64,000 bases of DNA from Ophioceras dolichostomum (lineage: Eukaryota > Ascomycota > Sordariomycetes > Magnaporthales > Ophioceraceae). Positions within the stretch are counted from its first letter, which is position 1. Each line of letters begins with the position of its first letter. The DNA is taken from positions 62,001 to 126,000 of the forward strand of contig PYST01000041.1 of assembly GCA_003049485.1 (NCBI GenBank), in the 5' to 3' direction. Below, piece by piece: positions 57,039-64,000 of the stretch. A program made the position numbers and the translations under genes. Below the pieces are notes generated by a model. It was given only the letters and a program-made list of their open reading frames with translations. It was not told the DNA's origin and searched no databases.

Positions 57039-59741
57039 ATGGCTGACGAGCTAGCAGCCGGAGGTGGCGGTGGCGACGGACCGGGTAGTCAAGGCTCCAG
57101 ATCAAACAGAGGCCGCGGACGCGGTTCAGGAAGTCGAGGACGAGGACGACGAGGACACGGCGGCAGAGGAGGTGCCAGTGGTGCCAGTGGTGGCCAGGCC
57201 AATGCTGCGGCGCCGGCCGCCCCCATTGTTGGTAACAGTCAACTATCACCAAATCGATCAGCCCTAGCGGTCCCCCAGCCTGTCGACGATGCTGGTGCCG
57301 GAGCCGGCGCTGGTGCTGCGGCCGAGGAGGAGGGCGAGCCCTGCCACATCTGCGCGAACCCGATAAGCCACTACTCGCTTGCGCCCTGCGGTCATAGCAC
57401 CTGCCACATCTGCGCGCTGCGGATGCGGGCTCTCTACAAGAACAAGGACTGCTCGGACTGTCGAACACCAGCACCGTTCGTCATCTTCACGGACGACACG
57501 ACACGGCGGTACGACGAGTACACAGGCCGGGACATAACGAGCACGGATGACAACATCGGCATCCGGTACACCAGTGAGGACATCGTGGGCGACACGATCC
57601 TGCTGCTGCAGTACAACTGCCCCGAGCCCTCGTGCGACTACGCGGCGATGGGCTGGCCGGCCCTCCACCGACACGTCAGGACCGTGCACAACAGGAAGAT
57701 GTGCGATCTCTGCACCCGCAACAAAAAGGTCTTCACGCACGAGCACGAGGTCTTCGACGAGAAGAGCCTGCAGCACCACATGCGCCACGGCAACGACCAG
57801 CCGGGCGCCGACGACCAGACAGGCTTCAAAGGCCACCCCCTGTGCCGTTTCTGCGGCGAGCGCTTCTACGACGACGACCGGCTCTACGAGCATTGCCGGG
57901 ACAGACACGAGCGCTGCTTCCTCTGCGACCGCCGCGACTCCCGCCAGCCCCACTACTACCGCGACTACCCCGCCCTCGAGAAGCACTTCCGCGAGGACCA
58001 CTTCCTGTGCTCCAACCGCGAGTGCATGGAGAAGAAGTTCGTGGTGTTCGAGGCCGAGATGGACCTCAAGGCCCACCAGCTCACCGAGCACGGCAACTCG
58101 CTATCTAAGGACGTCAGGCGGGACGCGCAAGTCGTCAGCATGTCTGGATTTGACATCCGGCCGTCTTATCAGCAGGAGAGGAGAGCTGGAGGCGCTTTAG
58201 GGGGTGGTGCGGGAGTCGGCGACGCCAGTGGCCGGGGTCGTAATCCGAACTCCGAGCCGCTACCTGTCAGCTCGGCGCAGCCGCTACGGAGAGACGAGCT
58301 AGCCTTCCAGCGGCAGATGGCCATCCACTCTGCCGCGCAGTCGGTTTCATCAAGGACGTTCGGTGGCCAGCTCTCCTCTGGCGGCCCACAACCCTCACAA
58401 CAACAAATCTCAGCGGCGGCAGCAGCCGCCAATAACGCTGCCGCTGGAGCCCGACCATCAAATCGCTCGCAGCAGCAGCAGCAGCAACAGCAACAGCAGT
58501 CTCCTACCCTCCCCTTCGACGCAATGGAAGCCATGACCCCCCAAGACAAGGCCAACCTCACGCTGCAAGACCACGCTCGCCTGGTCCGACACGGCGCCGT
58601 CATCGAGCGAGCCTCCCGCCTCCTAGGCAACGATCAGACCAAGCTCTCCACCTTCCGCAGCCACATCTCCTCCTACCGCAAAGGCGCCCTCACGGCACCC
58701 CAACTGGTCGACTCCTTCTTCGCTCTGTTCGCCGATGACGGCGACAGCTCGAACAACAACTCCTCCTCTAGCAACTCACTCGCCACCCTCGTCCGCGAAG
58801 TCGCCGACCTCTTCGACGACCGCTCCAAGGGCGAGGCCCTCCGGAAGGCCTGGCAGGACTGGCGCGCCATCAACGAGGACTACCCTTCCCTGCCGGGACT
58901 GGGCGGCATGCACGGCGCGACGACGTCCTCTAGCGGCTGGGCGAACGCCGTGCTCGCCAACCCGTCGAATCTGGGGATCCAAGGGGGAGGGCTAGGACAA
59001 GGACTGTCGCAGAAGCATACGACGCGCGTGCTGAGGCTCAAGAACAGTACTACGAGACGGGGGAGCGCTTCCAGCTCCGGCTCTGCTGCGACGCCGGGAA
59101 CATCGTCGTCAGGCGGTAGCAACGCGGCGTCTGTGCCGGGCGCGATATGGGCTTCTGCTGGACCCAGCCCTACAGCAGGTGGAACTGGACAGAGGATAAC
59201 GCCCAAGACTACGCCGGTGCCGTCGACGACGTCCTCTGCTGCGTTCCCTGCTTTGCCTAGCGCTGCGGGGCGCGGTAGTGCCAACGCCGCCCCAGCTCGA
59301 CCGTCGTGGATCGGCGTGCCGTCCCTTTCGGCATCGAGTAACAACAACAACAACAACAACAACAACAACGCCGCGTCAAGACCACGCATGACGACCGCCT
59401 CGGCTATCTCCGGCGGTGGACCTACCGTTCCTCGAACTAGTGGTGGAAGTGGAAGAGGAAGTGCGGCGAACGAAGAGGCGTTCCCTGCCCTGCCGGCCGC
59501 TGCGAAGCCGGGCATGTCTGCCTGGGGTTATGGGACCGGGATGGCGAGGCGGGACTTTGGGGTTGTGAGGGATACGGGGTTTTCGTGGGGTGGTGGCGGT
59601 GGTGGGTCATCATCGGGTGGTGGTGCTGCTGACGGTGGTCAGGCGAGGGAGGATGGCGAGGGTGATGGAGCTGCAGGGAGTGGGACGGGTGGGAAGAAGA
59701 AGAAGCAGGGGAAGAAGCAGGTTTTGGTGCAGTGGGGATGA
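57039..59741 (+). CDS. hel2: RING-type E3 ubiquitin ligase, Hel2/ZNF598-like
   Basis: A 900-residue single exon. The RGG-rich N-terminus (1-50) suits RNA or ribosome binding. A C-terminally compact RING follows: C102-x2-C105, C117-G-H, C122-x2-C125, C138-x2-C141. After it lie several C2H2-like fingers (YNCPEPSCDYAAMGWPALHR, CRFCGERFYDDDRLYEHC, CFLCDRRDS), the arrangement of Hel2 and ZNF598. These ligases ubiquitinate small-subunit proteins on collided ribosomes and start ribosome quality control. Low-complexity regions are prominent: polyGln (about 478-488) and polyAsn (about 767-777). The C-terminus KKKKQGKKQVLVQWG is a conserved tail of this family. The ATG context (CAATGGCTG) and upstream pyrimidine-rich sequence support the start. 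I am confident of the family; the Hel2 name is by similarity. Confidence 0.88.
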   Translation: MADELAAGGGGGDGPGSQGSRSNRGRGRGSGSRGRGRRGHGGRGGASGASGGQANAAAPAAPIVGNSQLSPNRSALAVPQPVDDAGAGAGAGAAAEEEGEPCHICANPISHYSLAPCGHSTCHICALRMRALYKNKDCSDCRTPAPFVIFTDDTTRRYDEYTGRDITSTDDNIGIRYTSEDIVGDTILLLQYNCPEPSCDYAAMGWPALHRHVRTVHNRKMCDLCTRNKKVFTHEHEVFDEKSLQHHMRHGNDQPGADDQTGFKGHPLCRFCGERFYDDDRLYEHCRDRHERCFLCDRRDSRQPHYYRDYPALEKHFREDHFLCSNRECMEKKFVVFEAEMDLKAHQLTEHGNSLSKDVRRDAQVVSMSGFDIRPSYQQERRAGGALGGGAGVGDASGRGRNPNSEPLPVSSAQPLRRDELAFQRQMAIHSAAQSVSSRTFGGQLSSGGPQPSQQQISAAAAAANNAAAGARPSNRSQQQQQQQQQQSPTLPFDAMEAMTPQDKANLTLQDHARLVRHGAVIERASRLLGNDQTKLSTFRSHISSYRKGALTAPQLVDSFFALFADDGDSSNNNSSSSNSLATLVREVADLFDDRSKGEALRKAWQDWRAINEDYPSLPGLGGMHGATTSSSGWANAVLANPSNLGIQGGGLGQGLSQKHTTRVLRLKNSTTRRGSASSSGSAATPGTSSSGGSNAASVPGAIWASAGPSPTAGGTGQRITPKTTPVPSTTSSAAFPALPSAAGRGSANAAPARPSWIGVPSLSASSNNNNNNNNNNAASRPRMTTASAISGGGPTVPRTSGGSGRGSAANEEAFPALPAAAKPGMSAWGYGTGMARRDFGVVRDTGFSWGGGGGGSSSGGGAADGGQAREDGEGDGAAGSGTGGKKKKQGKKQVLVQWG
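58468..58500 (+). repeat. CAG/CAA (polyGln) coding repeat
   Basis: About eleven consecutive Gln codons in the Hel2-like gene, mixing CAG and CAA. Confidence 0.9.
59338..59370 (+). repeat. AAC (polyAsn) coding repeat
   Basis: About ten consecutive AAC codons, nearly pure, so likely prone to length change. Confidence 0.9.
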
Positions 59742-60297
59742 TGGATGAGGGGTGGTCATGAAGATAGGGTGAAGGAAAGTGTGATGCGTTTGTCTCTTTT
59801 TTTTCTGCTTTGTTGCCCGAGGGCGGCCTGACGTGATCGATCGAACTGTCGCCCGCCCCTGGTTTAACGTTGGCGAGCATACAAGTTCGAGATCCGAGGG
59901 GAGACTTGATGGTTTTTTTTTTTTAATGACGGCTATATTTTATGTTACAGTTCAGCGAATGTCTGAGTCTGCGTGAGTTTGGGTCGGGACGTTTGGTGAC
60001 GACATTCATGATCAAGTCGCACGGAGCTTCTTCCGAACGCCACAATGGCTGGGGCGGTTAGAAAACAGGGACAGCGGAGTGGAAGACATCATTGATAGCA
60101 ACAAAGTTGGTTACGACTGGCCCACATGCATCGAGAGTCTGCCTGACGCCAGCCCCCTTTTGTTCCCCTTATTAACCCGACTCTCCTCCGTTGAGCTGAC
60201 ACCTCCTGGGCAACCCCATTTGACCGTCCCTTCTTCCTCATTCCCAAAACCATCTACCAGACTCACAGAGCGTGGAGACGCAGTACTCTTCAGCAGC
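59742..60297. other. intergenic region
   Basis: 3' flank of the RING gene and leader of the DUF6546-type gene. The frame open from 60079 is probably leader sequence. No gene. Confidence 0.55.
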
Positions 60298-62488
60298 ATG
60301 GCAGACCCGTACGCCTACGGCGACTTCTCGGCGACGAGGTCGAAACGAAACTGGACATCGCTACCCTTTGAGATCCGCCTCATGATCCTAAACGAGACCA
60401 TCCCGCAAAAATACCGCGGCTGGTCTTCCCTAGCGTCCGTCTGCAAAGAGTGGCAGGTCGTCATCGAGGAGCAAAACTTCCGCCGACTGAAGCTGGGACA
60501 GTGCTGCCTGGATGATTTCGACCGCGTCTTCGCTCAAGCTCGACGGAGGCGCGTCGCCAACCACCTTCACTTAGAGATCGAACTCCCTACGTACAAGTAC
60601 GACTCGGTGTCTAGCGACAGCATCAGTTCCTGGGAGGAGCTCAGGAGCTCCACCGTACGCGGGGCGATCTGCAAGTTGTTCAGCATCCTCAGCACCTGGA
60701 AGCCAGACCCAGACCCAGACCCAGCAGAAGCGAGCGGGGCGAGCGGGGCGAAAGGCCTGACGTTGGAGCTTAACATGTATACTCCCATCAATCAAAAGGC
60801 GGAGCGGCAGTTCAAGGGAAAGTCCCACTTCATCGGAGCAGGCTACGAGGACGACGAGGGTGGTGAAGACGGAGACGAAGACGGAGGTCAACGACGACCC
60901 TGAGCGGGCCGCATCGGAGTCCCGCCCATCACAGCCGCCGCCGCCCGTCCCGATGCCCGGCGGCCCACGAACGTCTAGCGTCCTGACCATCCCCTTTGAC
61001 TGCCCGGAAGATCGTCCCCTTCCCCAGGTCTCCGCGGTCACGCGCTTCGTCGTACGGCGACAGCTCCGTTATAGCCTTTCGACTTGGGGACTCCGGCCCA
61101 TGCTGGACAAGCTCTGCGGTCTGGAACACATAGCTTACGAGCGATTGCGGGATTGGGATAGGGGGATACATAAGACAAGCATGAAGGGTACTCAAAATGT
61201 TCATTTATACTTTCATCCCCTTCTCCCGATGCTGCTGCTCCACTCGTTTCGACGAGAAACGAGGAATAAGTAGTATGTCTTAACACAAGCCACGGTAACT
61301 AACATAAAAAAACCCCCAGGCTGGGTAGATTGGATCGGAAGAGCACGGCTTCCGCGAATCCTCAAGACGTCGTTCTTCGAGGAAGCTCGTCCAAGGGAAG
61401 GCGCCACCACAATTTACGGCATCATCCAGCGAGCACGCCCACGACAACCGCGCGTATCATCAGCTCGGAGCGGCGTTTGCGTCCGCCTCGTCGTCGAGGA
61501 ACCTGTCCAGCTCGAACGGCTCTCGGTGTCCTACATGATCGACGCCGAGGACTTCTTCCACGCGGCGGCGCACAACGGGTTCTGCGGCTCCGGCGACGAC
61601 ACGCCGGCGGCGGCGGCGTGCAAGGTTTGCGACCCTTTGTCCAGCGACGTGGAGGCAGATGTCCGGTCACAACCAGGCGGCAGCAGGTCAAGCGCGGGTC
61701 GAGAAAATATCCGACGATACCCAAAAGTGGTCAAAGAGCAAGGCCGGCTACGCTTGCTGACCCTGGCCCGAGAACGAGCCATCAGAGAAAAAGACCAACA
61801 ACCCTGGACTTGGCCGCACTTGCAGGTCCTAGCCCTGGCCTCGCAGCTCCTCGAGTCGCCGCAAAATCTGAAGAAGGAAATCGACGGCAACGCAAACAAC
61901 GGGCAGGGGCAGGGGCAGGTGCAGGGACTGCGGCAGCTGCTGCTGAAGCGGGAGAAGCAGATCAACGAGCTGCTGTACCAGGCCGCCACCGTGGCCTTGC
62001 GCATGCCCAAGCTGCGCACGCTGGTGATCTGCAACGGCGGGAGGGACAACGCCTGTGCGTTCATCTACCGCCGACCTGCTGTAGCATCAGTCGCAAGAGC
62101 CAGCAGCGACAGCGGCGGTACCTCTGGTGCTGTTGCCCATGGTCCATCGACCACCTGGCGCGGAACGTGGGGTCTGAAGCTAAGCCCTCGCGTCGTGGAA
62201 GCGTGGCGGAACGTCACGGCTTCTGCGGCCGCCTCCTCGGATCCCGGCCACCATTCGTACAGCGTCACGACGCTGCGGGTCGATAAGCAGCTGTTGTTTG
62301 TTGAAGGAGAAGGAGGAGGGATAAAGATAGAGAACCACGGCGACGCCATCTATCACCTGCGCTTGCCGGTTCGGGTCATGTCGCCGGAGTCGCTTTGGCA
62401 GTTGCGGAGAGAGGAGAGGGAGAGAGCGGAGAAGGAGAGACAGGAAAGGGAGAGACTGAGCATGCTGCAACAAACGCTAGGTGGCTGA
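60298..62488 (+). pseudogene. DUF6546-type (F-box-like) gene with frameshifts
   Basis: The N-terminal F-box-like segment RNWTSLPFEIRLMIL followed by SLASVCKEWQVVIEEQNFR is characteristic of the fungal DUF6546 group. Family landmarks continue in order: LFSILSTWKP, AVTRFVVRRQLR, GLEHIAYERL, LERLSVSYMIDAEDFF, QPWTWPHLQVLALASQLL, MPKLRTLVICNGGRDNACAF, TWRGTWGLKLSPRVVEAW and GDAIYHLRLPVRV. They are not in one frame. The reading frame must shift near 60850-60890, within an acidic GAC/GAA run. A second pair of shifts is needed near 61440-61510, where LGAAFASAS sits in a different frame from its flanks. One intron (61188-61319; branch CTAAC, acceptor CCCCCAG) joins properly. Intact in sense, the product would be a DUF6546 protein of unknown role. 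Sequence error is an alternative to true decay. Confidence 0.65.
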
Positions 62489-62537
62489 GTGTTAGTACAC
62501 GTACCTATGAGTACCTAGTTACCAGGTACCCTGCCCG

Positions 62538-62557
62538 GGTAGGTAGGTAGGTAGGTA
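62538..62557. repeat. GTAG tetranucleotide repeat
   Basis: Four to five GTAG units after CCCGG. Confidence 0.85.
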
Positions 62558-62610
62558 TGCATAGGTCGGTAGTCATCGGGCTGTAGAAAATACGCTCGGT
62601 TTGGAGAAGG

Positions 62611-62630
62611 TGCATGCATGCATGCATGCA
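62611..62630. repeat. GCAT tetranucleotide repeat
   Basis: Five self-complementary GCAT units, able to form a cruciform-like structure. Confidence 0.85.
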
Positions 62631-62801
62631 ACGGCGTTTTTTACACACATGTCGTATTTAGGCACACAGGTGGGGAGGATTCCCGGAAGCTAAATGGGAA
62701 GGATTTTGTATATGTCTGTTCTTTTTCTAATCGATATGTAGACCTATCTACTTATCTAGTATTTGGGTGCTAACCTCACCACCACGCTTCCTTTCCCTCG
62801 T

Positions 62802-63230
62802 TCAGTTGGGGGACGTCTGAGACCGCTGCTGCTGCTCCTGCTGCTGCTTCACATCCACCGCGCTATTCTTTGACTAGTGCTTGGTGTTAGACATGTCAGT
62901 AGTCGATGACGACGATCCAGGGAGAAGCGCGAGGGCAGGGCGTAGTAAGGAGGCGGCCTTTAGATCCTTCTTAGGCTGAGAGTGAGAGGACTCTCCCTGC
63001 TTGGCAGAAGAAGAACCGTATTCGATGCGGACCGGGTTAGCCTCGGGTTGTCCGACTAGACCGGCCTACCGGCCGGTGGAGACGATGGCGTCTCCCAGAA
63101 GACCACCCTGCTTCGCATTCTGGCTGCCGTTCTTTTGCAGGCGGTTCCGCTTCTTGGGCGGGGAGGTGGAGGAGTCATCGCTGTCCGAGGGGCCGGCGCA
63201 TCGATAAAGGATTTTGGAAAGTCGACTCAT
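62802..63230 (-). pseudogene. short reading frame with two in-frame TAG codons
   Basis: From the ATG at 63230 (context CAGCCATGAG) the frame encodes 54 residues: MSRLSKILYRCAG, a Ser/Asp run, PPKKRNRLQKNG, then LLGDAIVSTGR and TAG at 63066-63068. The same frame continues as coding-like, Ser/Lys-rich sequence (NPVRIEYGSSSAKQGESSHS) to a second TAG (62874-62876), then a Gln-rich end to TGA at 62802. Either the protein ends at the first TAG, or this is a decayed 140-residue gene, or a readthrough case. Both TAGs would be CAG without a C-to-T change. The basic PPKKRNRLQK patch could be a nuclear signal. No family recognised. Intron options tested around the first TAG did not restore this frame. 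Confidence 0.45.
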
Positions 63231-64000
63231 GGCTGGCTTGTTGTGGTTAGGAGCTGATCCGAGGATAGTTCTATACGGAGCTCTTCTTCCTTGCTGGGTT
63301 CTCAGGGACGATTCTCGACGATGGTTGATGGTGATTGATGATGCCCTCTCTTTTTTGGTGAAGAGAAGCAACCTTTTATAGCCACCGGGAGGAATCTGGA
63401 AAGGACAGCAGACTGCCACTGTCAGCTCGACCTTCTCACTCCACGGAGGTCGCGTCCATTGTTTGCTTGAACTCCTGGAAGAATGCTGTAGACAAAGCAG
63501 CCTTTTGTAGTTGTTAGTTGTCCACTCTGCCGGCGCGCTTTGTCTCTCTCGTAATGGTATACAATGAAGCACATGACAAGCCATGTTAACTAAGTACCTC
63601 CCAAACTTACTAGACCGCAGCAGACGAATAGAAGTGACCCCTTTCCTGTTCACTACTACCGATGTGGCAGAAATCACGACACATGGTACAGTTTCGTTTT
63701 CCCCCGGATAGCCCCCAGTACATTTTAACTCCCCGAAGCTGCAAAAGTTGTTGGTGTTTGGTACCTTACTAGTATTCTGCACTTGTCCCTGGCGCACATT
63801 CTGATATTGGGTAGGTAGTGATCAACAGTCGCCCTCTGAAGGCCGGACAAGTAGGCCGCCACCACTCACTACAATTTCCTTGATGATATCCGCTACCACG
63901 CCGGGGACTGCTAAATTCCAGTTTAAATATTTCCCACTCTTAGCTGGTATAGTCTACCAGATTGTATGGGTGCGCATTCCCCGATGCCCAACCTGCGCTA
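63231..64000. other. window-end flank
   Basis: Leader of the frame at 63230 (an open stretch to 63797 begins at a non-ATG codon and reads like 5' leader). A GGGTAGGTAG motif lies near 63810. No gene was seen to the window edge. Confidence 0.5.

Larger units (their letters stand above)
62489..62801. other. intergenic spacer with simple repeats
   Basis: Holds GTAG and GCAT simple repeats and ACCTAGTTACCAGGTACC-like sequence. No gene. Confidence 0.6.

Overview
The window is nuclear DNA of a filamentous ascomycete (Pezizomycotina), most likely a Sordariomycete. Coding regions are GC-rich, introns are short (about 50-200 nt, one of 511 nt) with GT..AG borders and CTAAC/CTGAC branch sites, intergenic spaces run to several kb, and NACHT, HET, 2EXR and DUF6546-type proteins occur. 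No bacterial operons, rRNA genes, intact tRNA genes, CRISPR arrays or phage genes were seen. Gene order and species could not be checked against a database.

Layout: (1) 1-1991, minus strand: 5' part of a NACHT-type STAND NTPase cut by the window edge. (2) 1992-8348: long gene-poor stretch. (3) 8349-10187: POT-family peptide transporter. (4) 11245-12406: classical short-chain dehydrogenase. (5) 13506-18200, minus strand: an unrecognised gene followed by a tandem paralogue broken by frameshifts and two in-frame TAG codons. (6) 18709-19728: 2EXR/F-box-like protein. (7) 19946-22911: 944-residue membrane protein. (8) 22912-26926: gene-poor, with a G-quadruplex candidate. (9) 26927-28280: mitochondrial NAD-isocitrate dehydrogenase subunit 1. 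(10) 29681-30472: NAD(P)-binding protein, and 30747-33005: HET-domain protein. (11) 35373-36912: unknown protein with a GC-AG intron; 37787-38269: secreted precursor with dibasic sites; 39174-40950: AT-hook protein. (12) 41336-43208: aldehyde dehydrogenase. (13) 45586-48495: 969-residue low-complexity protein. (14) 48496-53087: repeat-rich intergenic block with a degenerate repeat array, a tRNA-derived relic and a 314-bp inverted-repeat element. (15) 53088-54797: DEK_C/SWIB nuclear protein. (16) 57039-59741: Hel2/ZNF598-type RING E3 ligase. (17) 60298-62488: frameshifted DUF6546-type gene. (18) 62802-63230, minus strand: short reading frame interrupted by two TAG codons.

There is no operon-like pathway. 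Housekeeping genes (IDH1, HEL2-like, SWIB, transporter) alternate with fast-evolving accessory genes: NACHT and HET proteins (families tied to non-self recognition), orphan paralogues, a secreted precursor and degraded genes. Several damaged frames carry TAG where CAG would keep the frame open, which fits repeat-induced point mutation (C to T in CpA) but does not prove it. Exon borders were set by reading splice signals and frames by hand and are not RNA-supported.
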